This document shows positions 1-6,675 of a DNA stretch of 64,000 nt, one piece after another. Source of the DNA: Clostridia bacterium (GTDB taxonomy: Bacteria; Bacillota; Clostridia; Christensenellales; CAG-314). Under the pieces are notes generated by a model. That model ran no database searches, was not told the DNA's origin, and worked only from the letters and a program-made list of their open reading frames with translations. Position numbers and translations under genes: made by a program. Where the stretch lies: positions 279,332-343,331 of the forward strand of contig JAVVRZ010000001.1 of NCBI GenBank assembly GCA_036654455.1, read 5' to 3'. The number at the start of each line of letters is the position of its first letter. Within the stretch, counting starts at the first letter, position 1.

Positions 1-18
1 CAACTGAGCTATATCCCC
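1..18 (-). tRNA. tRNA, 5' end only (possibly Ala)
   Basis: The reverse complement of the first 18 bases reads GGGGATATAGCTCAGTTG, a tRNA acceptor strand followed by the conserved D-arm. The gene continues beyond the window, so the anticodon is not visible. Tentatively Ala from the acceptor sequence; other types are possible. Confidence 0.75.
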
Positions 19-278
19 ATAGTTTATTAAATTTATATCAAAATAATATTTAGCAATTATGCTATAATTAACAAATGTTAAAAAATGGCAAACAAATAAT
101 ACTAAAAATAATCTTACAAATTAAAGCAAACTGTTAGTTGAGCTTAATACTAATAGAAGAATAAACAATATATTAGATAAGGTCAATATCAAAGTTTGAA
201 AAACGCTAAGCAGTATTTCACATAATATTTTATTGCTTATATATTATATAATCTATAATAGTTTTTGTCAATATTTAT
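19..278. other. Intergenic, nothing recognised
   Basis: Very AT-rich stretch between the minus-strand tRNA and the first plus-strand promoter. It probably carries the upstream region of the minus-strand tRNA. No open frame with a ribosome binding site and no strong hairpin was seen. Confidence 0.5.
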
Positions 279-307
279 TTGTCATTTTATAAAGTATATG
301 CTATAAT
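279..307 (+). promoter_or_regulatory. Sigma-A type promoter, TTGTCA-N17-TATAAT
   Basis: A -35 box at 279-284 and a perfect -10 box at 302-307 are separated by 17 bases. Transcription should start near 314, at the edge of a long hairpin. It is a first promoter ahead of the tRNA operon, distinct from the one at 469-497. Confidence 0.6.
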
Positions 308-311
308 AATT

Positions 312-456
312 AAGATACTTAGGGGAAAAGCAAATATCAAGCCCGTTAAGTATCTTGCCAATATACCGTTTAGTTTTGAGGCGTCAAACTTTACAAATGT
401 ATATTCGCAGGACTTATGCTTAAAATATACTTCGTGACAAAATTTAACTGCATAAT
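312..456 (+). ncRNA. Candidate structured RNA or leader upstream of tRNA operon
   Basis: Three successive hairpins can be drawn: 312-321 with 347-356 (perfect 10 bp stem, loop with GGGG and CCC facing each other), a smaller one near 371-388, and 399-405 with 424-430 (7 bp). They follow directly on the promoter at 279-307. No open reading frame covers the region. It does not match the 6S, SRP or riboswitch cores I know. It could be an independent small RNA or the processed leader of the tRNA operon. Confidence 0.4.
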
Positions 457-468
457 TGCATTATTTTG

Positions 469-497
469 TTGACAAACTTATGCCAAAGTGCTAAAAT
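469..497 (+). promoter_or_regulatory. Promoter of tRNA operon, TTGACA-N17-TAAAAT
   Basis: Consensus -35 at 469-474, -10 at 492-497, 17 bp spacer. The first tRNA starts 17 bases downstream of the -10 box. Confidence 0.75.
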
Positions 498-513
498 TTT
501 TAAGCGTGTTTGT

Positions 514-587
514 GCGGGTGTGGTATAGTGGTAATACGGCAGCCTTCCAAGCTGCAGTTGTGGGTCCGATTCCCATCACCCGCTCCA
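514..587 (+). tRNA. tRNA-Gly (TCC)
   Basis: Acceptor GCGGGTG pairs with CACCCGC, followed by T and encoded CCA. The seven-base anticodon loop CTTCCAA gives anticodon TCC. First gene of a seven-tRNA operon. Confidence 0.95.
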
Positions 588-596
588 AGTTGATTT

Positions 597-673
597 GTGC
601 CTGTAGCTCAGCTGGATAGAGCATCGGCCTTCTAAGCCGGTTGTCGGGGGTTCGAATCCCTTCAGGCACGCCA
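597..673 (+). tRNA. tRNA-Arg (TCT)
   Basis: Acceptor GTGCCTG pairs with CAGGCAC, then G and CCA. Loop CTTCTAA gives anticodon TCT, which reads AGA/AGG codons. Second tRNA of the operon. Confidence 0.95.
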
Positions 674-678
674 ATATG

Positions 679-755
679 GTGGGCGTAGCTCAGTTGGTTA
701 GAGTGCCAGACTGTGACTCTGGATGTCGTGGGTTCGAGTCCCATTGCCCACCCCA
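679..755 (+). tRNA. tRNA-His (GTG)
   Basis: Starts with the additional G typical of tRNA-His facing C. Loop CTGTGAC gives anticodon GTG. CCA is encoded. Confidence 0.95.
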
Positions 756-781
756 GTACAATTTTTATACTTACTCGTTAT

Positions 782-856
782 AGGGGTGTAGCCAAGCGGT
801 AAGGCATCAGACTTTGACTCTGACATGCGTAGGTCCAAATCCTGCCACCCCTGCCA
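782..856 (+). tRNA. tRNA-Gln (TTG)
   Basis: Acceptor AGGGGTG pairs with CACCCCT, then G and CCA. Loop CTTTGAC gives anticodon TTG. The D-arm GCCAAGCGGTAAGGC is typical of tRNA-Gln. Confidence 0.95.
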
Positions 857-863
857 AAATTTT

Positions 864-939
864 GACCCATTAGCTCAGTTGGTAGAGCACATGACTTTTA
901 ATCATGGTGTCCCGCGTTCGAGTCGCGGATGGGTCACCA
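864..939 (+). tRNA. tRNA-Lys (TTT)
   Basis: Acceptor GACCCAT pairs with ATGGGTC, then A and CCA. Loop CTTTTAA gives anticodon TTT. Confidence 0.95.
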
Positions 940-944
940 AATAG

Positions 945-1020
945 GCGCCTTTAGCTCAGTTGGTAGAGCACCTGACTCTTAATCAGGGTGTCCAGGGTTC
1001 GAGTCCCTGAAGGCGCACCA
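945..1020 (+). tRNA. tRNA-Lys (CTT)
   Basis: Acceptor GCGCCTT pairs with AAGGCGC, then A and CCA. Loop CTCTTAA gives anticodon CTT. It adds a dedicated AAG reader beside the TTT isoacceptor five bases upstream. Confidence 0.95.
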
Positions 1021-1027
1021 CCAACTG

Positions 1028-1052
1028 AGGATGAAGATATTCATCCTTTATT
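1028..1052 (+). terminator. Hairpin between tRNA-Lys and tRNA-Leu (attenuator or processing site)
   Basis: AGGATGAA at 1028-1035 and TTCATCCT at 1040-1047 form a perfect 8 bp stem with loop GATA, followed by TTTATTTT. It resembles a weak intrinsic terminator and may lower or uncouple expression of the last tRNA. Confidence 0.5.
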
Positions 1053-1054
1053 TT

Positions 1055-1141
1055 GCGGATATGGCGGAATTGGCAGACGCGCTAGACTTAGGATCTAGTG
1101 GATTCACTTTCGTGCAGGTTCAACTCCTGTTATCCGCACCA
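1055..1141 (+). tRNA. tRNA-Leu (TAG)
   Basis: Class II tRNA with a long variable arm. Acceptor GCGGATA pairs with TATCCGC, then A and CCA. Loop CTTAGGA gives anticodon TAG. U34-containing Leu tRNAs are among the possible substrates of the TrhP/TrmR pathway encoded at 54985-56921. Confidence 0.95.
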
Positions 1142-1362
1142 AAACTTAGCCGATTAGGCTTAACTAGCTCTACAATCGTTATAATGTGTTTAAGTCGTAG
1201 TTTTTCTAAACATATTTGACCGTGTAGGGTTTTTTATTTATTAATTTTTACCGTTTCCCCCTATTTACAAAAAGTTTTATCGCTTCTTCCCCTATTTATT
1301 AAAGTTTTATTTTTCGATAATAAACAAAAACCACTTTTAGAGCTAAATTTCCTAAATACAAA
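1142..1362. other. Intergenic after tRNA operon
   Basis: AT-rich gap between tRNA-Leu and the terminator of the convergent diguanylate cyclase gene. Only a short AGCC/GGCT inverted repeat just after the tRNA was seen. No gene or strong plus-strand terminator was recognised. Confidence 0.5.
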
Positions 1363-1391
1363 AATTCTCTATCTAAATTAGATAGAGAATT
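1363..1391 (-). terminator. Intrinsic terminator of the GGDEF gene
   Basis: A 12 bp perfect stem, 1363-1374 with 1380-1391, has a five-base loop. On the minus strand it is followed by TTTTTGT. It lies 80 bp after the GGDEF stop codon. Confidence 0.7.
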
Positions 1392-1471
1392 ATTTAAGAA
1401 TATCTTTTTTGTTAAATAAATACTAAAAGTAAAATGTTAAATTATCTTATGTATATAAAAAGTAACAAATA

Positions 1472-2587
1472 TTAAATATTTAGTGTGTCTTCATAAGAAG
1501 ATATGCAGTTTTTACCACGAGATTTTGAAAAGTAAAGCGCTTTATCGGCGCAGGTTGCAAGTTCGCCTCTACTCATAGCAAGACCTTTGCTGTTTGCGTA
1601 GCCAATACTGACAGTAACTTTGCCAAAGGAAGAAGATTTGTGCGAAACATTAAGTTTGTCAACTTTTTCCATAATTAAATCACAAATTTTTACAACATTT
1701 TCATTATCAAAATTTACGCAAACTGCAACAAATTCTTCGCCTCCAATACGAGAAACGAAAAAAGAACACTCCGTCGCAATCTCACGCAAAACTTTGCCAA
1801 TCTTTTGCAAACAATTATCACCGTTTAAATGACCATACACGTCGTTATATGACTTAAATGAATCTATGTCCAACATAATTATAGACACATTATCGGGTTT
1901 TTGCGAAAAAACATCATTTACAAACGTATTGTAATGACGCCGATTAGATAGTCCGGTAAGCTCGTCGATAAGGGAAAGTTTTTCTAATTGAACTTTATTT
2001 TGAAGACTAGTCAACTGTAAATTGATAATGGTAACGTCTAGCCCTATTCCAACAATACAACAGCAAACAGCGTTTAGAATATCGTTAGAATATATTAGCG
2101 GGTAAGGTTGTTTGACAATAGAAGTTAAAATACAAAAAAAGGCGCAAGAGGACGCAGATAGCGCAATTGCATAAATCGGCTTGCAAATATGTAGCATAGG
2201 AATTATTATTAAAAAAACATAAAACGTAACCGCATAAACATCGGGGCTCTTAATAGTGCCTATGTCAGCTGCAAGATATAAAATGGCGATTGCGTAAATA
2301 TAAAAGAATAATTTTGTTAATTTTTTATGTTTGTTTACTACAAACAACACTAATAACGTTTCCACCAAGAAAAACAATGCGTAAAATAAATAAAACAGTT
2401 TAAGATTACTGATTAATGCGTTAAAAAATGTAAGCAAAAATAAAAATGCGCACATGCCGGTAGAAAAAATACAAGCTTTTTTTAGCAAAGAATAGTTGGT
2501 TTCTTCAAGTAAATTCTTATTTTCTATATAAAATTTCGAATCAACATTACCAAACAAATAATCTTTAAATTTCGTAAACAGTTTCAT
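1472..2587 (-). CDS. Membrane-bound diguanylate cyclase (GGDEF protein)
   Basis: Makes cyclic di-GMP from two GTP. Of 371 residues, about 40-195 form six or so hydrophobic segments of an unrecognised sensor, and about 205-370 are the GGDEF domain. The active-site motif is intact (GGEEF at 282-286, preceded by RI), as are the DELTGLSNRR entry motif and the metal-site region LDIDSFKSYND. The usual inhibitory I-site RxxD five residues before GGEEF is absent (TECS instead), so product inhibition through that site is unlikely. The start is the ATG at 2587, with AAAGGA nine bases upstream. A longer frame from 2632 lacks a ribosome binding site. The gene stands alone. Confidence 0.88.
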   Translation of the reverse strand: MKLFTKFKDYLFGNVDSKFYIENKNLLEETNYSLLKKACIFSTGMCAFLFLLTFFNALISNLKLFYLFYALFFLVETLLVLFVVNKHKKLTKLFFYIYAIAILYLAADIGTIKSPDVYAVTFYVFLIIIPMLHICKPIYAIALSASSCAFFCILTSIVKQPYPLIYSNDILNAVCCCIVGIGLDVTIINLQLTSLQNKVQLEKLSLIDELTGLSNRRHYNTFVNDVFSQKPDNVSIIMLDIDSFKSYNDVYGHLNGDNCLQKIGKVLREIATECSFFVSRIGGEEFVAVCVNFDNENVVKICDLIMEKVDKLNVSHKSSSFGKVTVSIGYANSKGLAMSRGELATCADKALYFSKSRGKNCISSYEDTLNI

Positions 2588-2824
2588 TATGTTGCGTCCT
2601 TTCGTATATATTAAAAGTATTGTGGCAAGCAAAAGACATTTAAATATTTTATCTATATGGTCTTGATTAAATATTTATTCCAAAAAGCATCAGCAATTAT
2701 TCAAGTATTTTATCTAACAAGATTATCAATTACAAGATAATTATAATAAGATAAATACTCATTCTTTTTGATTATACCATAAAAAACTTTAAAAGTCAAT
2801 GTATTAAAAACAATGTAAATTTTA

Positions 2825-2859
2825 TAAAAAAAATTAGACTAAATTTTTTTAGTCTAATT
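2825..2859 (-). terminator. Intrinsic terminator of the CrtO-like gene
   Basis: Stem 2832-2843 with 2848-2859 (12 bp), loop TTTT, followed on the minus strand by a run of T. It is 30 bp after the stop of the 2890-3474 gene. Confidence 0.8.
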
Positions 2860-2889
2860 GGTAATTTATAAACTTATTGTTAAATTAAA

Positions 2890-3474
2890 TTACTTGTTAC
2901 ATTCCCCCACTGAGATATTCTCAAACCTTTTTGATTTAATTTCATAGATTCGTAAAAGCTTGGGTCGATTATAACGCTGTATAAATATTGGCGGAATATT
3001 TAGTATTGCGTTGATTATTACTATCGGCAATGAAATAGTCAAAAAGCTATAATTTAAAAAAATAAGATTTGCTAGTCCGGAAATTAGACAAAAGTAATGT
3101 ATTATTTCTCCGCAACAGTTCTCTTGCAAAAATCTAAGCAAATAAGAGGGGTCGGTAGTATCAATTTTATTTTTCTTAAACGAGCCTAGTCCGTCAAGTT
3201 CCATAACATAGTCTTTCCATCTTTTGATGCGAGTAAATTCGTAAAATTTAAGTTCGGCGGAGTTAGTTTTAAAGAATTTTTTGTAAGGCGAAAAAAACCG
3301 CATCGGCAAAGAATGTATTAAAAAGGCAAACAAGCCATCTACGCCTACCACTAATACAAAGTTAAGCAGAGTTAGTATTAGGCAATACCACACCGAATAC
3401 GAACCTAGTAACCAGTTAAGTCCAAAGATTGTAAGTAAACTTGTAGAAATTATAACTATGTAGGGAGTAAACAT
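2890..3474 (-). CDS. CrtO-like acyltransferase family membrane protein
   Basis: A 194-residue protein with hydrophobic segments at about 5-30, 35-55 and 125-165. The stretches LPMRFFSPYKKFF, FYEFTRIKRWKDY and YLLRFLQENCCGEIIHY resemble the family of glycosyl-4,4'-diaponeurosporenoate acyltransferase (CrtO), which attaches a fatty acid to a glycosylated lipid. No carotenoid genes are nearby, so the substrate is more likely another glycolipid. It lies 172 bp downstream of a PlsC-like acyltransferase and a GT8 glycosyltransferase on the same strand. The start has AAAGGTG five bases upstream. Function is inferred from motif similarity only. Confidence 0.55.
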   Translation of the reverse strand: MFTPYIVIISTSLLTIFGLNWLLGSYSVWYCLILTLLNFVLVVGVDGLFAFLIHSLPMRFFSPYKKFFKTNSAELKFYEFTRIKRWKDYVMELDGLGSFKKNKIDTTDPSYLLRFLQENCCGEIIHYFCLISGLANLIFLNYSFLTISLPIVIINAILNIPPIFIQRYNRPKLLRIYEIKSKRFENISVGECNK

Positions 3475-3646
3475 TTTTCACCTTTGCGTAATAGTATTAG
3501 ATGGCAAAACCATCGATATTTGTTGTTTTGTAAATGTATCAAGATTAGTTCTTAATTAAACTTTACGGTATTTAAAAAAAATATATAAAATATTATACCC
3601 CAAGGCTTACATTATTACAAGAATAAAATTTAAATATCTCAAAATT

Positions 3647-4501
3647 TTAAACAATAAAGTTTCCGCCATCATAAGCAAGTGGAATTTTATACACTTCTTC
3701 ATATTTTGCCTTAACCAAAGAGAAGTTTTGTTCTAACATATCTTCAACGTTTTCCCTTTCGGTAAGCTTAGAATTTGGATAAATCGGTGGCATTACGTGA
3801 ATAGTGTAATTTTGATTAGGAAAACCAAACTCGTCTACTCCGTCTACGGTTGTAAGGGTAGTAAAACAAGGAATAACCGGAACATTATTCTTAACGGCAT
3901 ACAAAAAAGCTCCACGCTTAAATGGCTTAGGCTTGCGATAATTCCACCACATAGATTGTTCGGGATAAACTAAAATATATTGCCCCCGATTAAGTAATTC
4001 CGTAAAAGCGGAATTAAAATTGCGCATTGTATGGATATTGCTACTCAAAGGCAAAGTGTAGTAATATTTTAACATATAGCCGACTGAACCCGGCATATTA
4101 TAATTGCCTTCTCTTATAACAAAATTAAGACGTTTGTTTACTTTTGACTCTAAAACAGCGTTATAGACACAAATATTTTCAAACTGACTGAAATGATTGC
4201 TTGTTATAATTGCACCGCCGTCAACTTTTTTGAAATTTTCTGCGCCTTCAACTTTAACGTTAAATTTCTTTTTAAAAGTTTTGTTAAAGCGGTTGCCTAA
4301 AAAGACTGCTATTGCAGTCTTAATTTTTGTAGAAAATTTAACCTTTAAATAGTCAACGTCTTCGGGAAGCAAAGTTTTTGTAGGCGGGTCAGCCTCTACG
4401 TCAATAAAGAAATAATCTCCGCCTAGCCTCTCATATTCTTTTATCTTGTTGACTATGGCTAATCTTTCAAGATATTTATCGTTTTGTTGATTGTCACTCA
4501 T
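3647..4501 (-). CDS. 1-acyl-sn-glycerol-3-phosphate acyltransferase family (PlsC-like)
   Basis: 284 residues. The lysophosphatidic acid acyltransferase block I is seen as NHFSQFE at about 103-109 (HX4E variant of the usual HX4D), and block III as YPEQSMWW at about 179-186. These enzymes transfer an acyl chain to a lysolipid at the membrane. No clear transmembrane segment is present, so it is probably a peripheral protein. It follows the GT8 gene by 12 bp, so the two are co-transcribed. The HX4E variant suggests a diverged substrate rather than the housekeeping phosphatidate step. Confidence 0.75.
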   Translation of the reverse strand: MSDNQQNDKYLERLAIVNKIKEYERLGGDYFFIDVEADPPTKTLLPEDVDYLKVKFSTKIKTAIAVFLGNRFNKTFKKKFNVKVEGAENFKKVDGGAIITSNHFSQFENICVYNAVLESKVNKRLNFVIREGNYNMPGSVGYMLKYYYTLPLSSNIHTMRNFNSAFTELLNRGQYILVYPEQSMWWNYRKPKPFKRGAFLYAVKNNVPVIPCFTTLTTVDGVDEFGFPNQNYTIHVMPPIYPNSKLTERENVEDMLEQNFSLVKAKYEEVYKIPLAYDGGNFIV

Positions 4502-4513
4502 AATTTAATGCCT

Positions 4514-5509
4514 TTAAGCAAAAACCATATCGCCGATTAAGTCGTCGTTGCTTTCAAGTTTAGGCTCTTGATAATTTTTTACTACTAATTTTTTGTAAAA
4601 AGTATGTTCAAGTTTACAAATACGCTTTGCTCTTAGTTTTAAATTAACGCTACCTAATTTGTCTTTACTGCGTTGTTCGTTGGTATATTTCTCTCTCTTT
4701 TGAAATAGTAAATCATAAAAAACAGTTTTTACGGCATATTGCCAAAAATATTTGTCATATTTAATGCCATAATACGTCCACGGTTTTTTAAATAACGCAT
4801 AGTGTATTAAATTTAATTCGCCCTTGTAGCCGTCTTGAACACATTCTTTATTCCAACTCAATGGAATATATGTAACTTTATCTTTTGCAATAAAATTAAG
4901 ATAATCTTGGTCTTGGGCAATCGTTTCAAATTTGTAAGTTTTTATCATTTGTATAAAGCATTGCTCAATGTCATATTCTCTAAACTTTTTTAAATTCATT
5001 ACTAAAATACCGGCGTTAAAATATTTGCGATAGTCAAGCCCTAAGACTATTTTGGAATAATCTCTATATTCTTTTACGCTTGCAACGATTTGTTCGGGAA
5101 TTGCGCCTAAAAAGTTGTCGCCTATTTCAACATTATAAAGTTTAGAAATGTCGCCTAAAACAACTATGTCGGCGTCAAGATACAATGCCTTGTCGTATTG
5201 AGGGAACAATGTTTGTATAAAAAATCTAAAATATGTTGTCTTTGTGTAATAGTCACGAGTGTCCAAAGCGTCGCAACAGCTAGCAAGCCTTTCGCATACG
5301 TTTACAAATTCTATCTCAAAATTATCACATTGATAAGAATAAATGATATCTTTGTTGGTTGTGTTCAAGCCATTATTTAGAATATACACGCTATACTTAT
5401 TTTCTTGGTTTGCATTATCTATTAAAGAGCGTAGAGCAACTGTCAAATATGGAACATAGTTATCATCAACGGCAAAAAAGATAGGTATTTTGTTAGTTTT
5501 GATAATCAT
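4514..5509 (-). CDS. Glycosyltransferase family 8 protein
   Basis: 331 residues, cytoplasmic. The GT8 N-terminus IPIFFAVDDNYVPYLTVALRS (first 20 or so) is followed by the metal and sugar-nucleotide motif LDADIVV (DAD = DxD) at about 102-108. YFNAGILVMNLKKFRE and a DQDYLNFI segment are also typical of the family, which transfers hexoses from UDP-sugars with retention. It is the first gene of an operon with the PlsC-like acyltransferase, so a glycolipid or cell-surface acceptor is plausible. The start has TAGGAGA nine bases upstream. Confidence 0.85.
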   Translation of the reverse strand: MIIKTNKIPIFFAVDDNYVPYLTVALRSLIDNANQENKYSVYILNNGLNTTNKDIIYSYQCDNFEIEFVNVCERLASCCDALDTRDYYTKTTYFRFFIQTLFPQYDKALYLDADIVVLGDISKLYNVEIGDNFLGAIPEQIVASVKEYRDYSKIVLGLDYRKYFNAGILVMNLKKFREYDIEQCFIQMIKTYKFETIAQDQDYLNFIAKDKVTYIPLSWNKECVQDGYKGELNLIHYALFKKPWTYYGIKYDKYFWQYAVKTVFYDLLFQKREKYTNEQRSKDKLGSVNLKLRAKRICKLEHTFYKKLVVKNYQEPKLESNDDLIGDMVFA

Positions 5510-5688
5510 AATATAATCTCCTAAATAGTATTGTTGTTACATTAATACATTTTTGTGATATTTGCACGAAAATTCTTTTAAAATTGAGATACTCTTGAAA
5601 AACTATTATTATACTCAACTCTAATAATATTCGACCTGTGTTTTTATATCTACTAATAAGAGAATTTGCTTAAAATACCTCAAATTAG

Positions 5689-5716
5689 TTGCCAAAAACT
5701 CTATTTTAGCTATAAT
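5689..5716 (+). promoter_or_regulatory. Promoter giving a leaderless XRE mRNA, TTGCCA-N16-TATAAT
   Basis: The -35 is at 5689-5694 and the perfect -10 at 5711-5716. Only seven bases separate the -10 box from the ATG at 5724, so transcription should start at or within one or two bases of the start codon. Confidence 0.65.
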
Positions 5717-5723
5717 AGTTGTT

Positions 5724-6302
5724 ATGGAAGATTTAAAAATAATAATTGCTGAAAACTTAATAGATTTGCGTAAGCAAAATAAAATGACCCAATCCGAACT
5801 TGCCGAACGACTAAATTATACGGATAAAGCAGTGTCAAAATGGGAGCACGGCGACGCCTGTCCCCCGATTGAGGTGCTTAGTGAAATTGCAAATATGTAT
5901 AATGTCACTGTCGACTATTTAACGCATCGTGGCACTGTAAAAGAAAAGTCTGCATTTGTGCTTAAAAATAAGAAAAATAATAAAATTATTATTGCTTTGC
6001 TTGCCGTTTCGCTTGTATGGATACTGGCTACTATTTTCTTCGTGTATTGTAAAATAATAGGAAACTATGTATTCTGGCAAGTGTTCTTGTGGGCAATTCC
6101 GGCGTCTGCGACTCTACTTATAATTTTTAACGGCATTTGGGGAAGAAGAAAATATGGCGTAATTTACGTTTCTATCCATATTTGGTCGCTACTTGTATGT
6201 TTCTATATTCAATTTATAGCCTACAACTTATGGCCAATTTTTATACTAGGCGCTCCTGTTCAAATAGCCATTGTGCTTTGGTACAATCTTAAAAAACAAT
6301 AG
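5724..6302 (+). CDS. XRE-family regulator with C-terminal membrane segments
   Basis: 192 residues. Residues 5-62 are a helix-turn-helix domain (KMTQSELAERL and DKAVSKWEHGD are textbook XRE motifs). Residues about 82-190 carry four hydrophobic segments. Such fusions are common in Firmicutes, but their signals are mostly unknown; membrane anchoring suggests sensing of membrane state. No ribosome binding site precedes the ATG, and the promoter -10 box is only seven bases away, so the mRNA is probably leaderless. The gene diverges from the glycosyltransferase operon, which it may regulate. Confidence 0.8.
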   Translation: MEDLKIIIAENLIDLRKQNKMTQSELAERLNYTDKAVSKWEHGDACPPIEVLSEIANMYNVTVDYLTHRGTVKEKSAFVLKNKKNNKIIIALLAVSLVWILATIFFVYCKIIGNYVFWQVFLWAIPASATLLIIFNGIWGRRKYGVIYVSIHIWSLLVCFYIQFIAYNLWPIFILGAPVQIAIVLWYNLKKQ

Positions 6303-6580
6303 GCTTACCGTTTAGTCGATGTTGCGCTATTCGCCCCGTCTAGATGCCCTTTACGCCCTCAAACGAGCAAGTAATGATACTAATTTATGCAAAGGTTATA
6401 GATAAAGTAATTTTATTATATTGTTTTGATTATTTTAATTATAAATTATTATTTAAAAGTATTTTCAATTTGCCTCCCTTACGCTAGGAAAAACAAGTTT
6501 GATTATATAACATATTTAAGATTTTTGTTAGAAAAATTTTCGTCATAGTCTATTAGATATTTAATAAATTTTAATTTTTA
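6303..6580. other. Intergenic, nothing recognised
   Basis: Between the convergent XRE gene and the lipoprotein gene. Apart from the terminator at 6581-6612, I see no gene, promoter or repeat. The first 80 bases are less AT-rich than the rest. Confidence 0.5.
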
Positions 6581-6612
6581 AAAAATATCTCGGTCAATTT
6601 TGACCGAGATAA
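6581..6612 (-). terminator. Intrinsic terminator of the beta-helix lipoprotein gene
   Basis: Stem TATCTCGGTCAA / TTGACCGAGATA at 6586-6611, followed on the minus strand by ATTTTTTAAA. It is 64 bp after the stop codon of the 6676-10053 gene. Confidence 0.8.
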
Positions 6613-6675
6613 ATTTTATAGTTTTTACTTTAATAAAAATTAAATTTCTTTTAAAGTTTAGTAAATTTAAATATT

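Noticed and set aside
478..744. 88-codon minus-strand frame over the tRNA operon
   Set aside because: It is antisense to tRNA-Gly, -Arg and -His; the GIRTPDN-like peptide is a known tRNA artefact.
1031..1219. 62-codon frame over tRNA-Leu
   Set aside because: It covers the tRNA sequence; no ribosome binding site.
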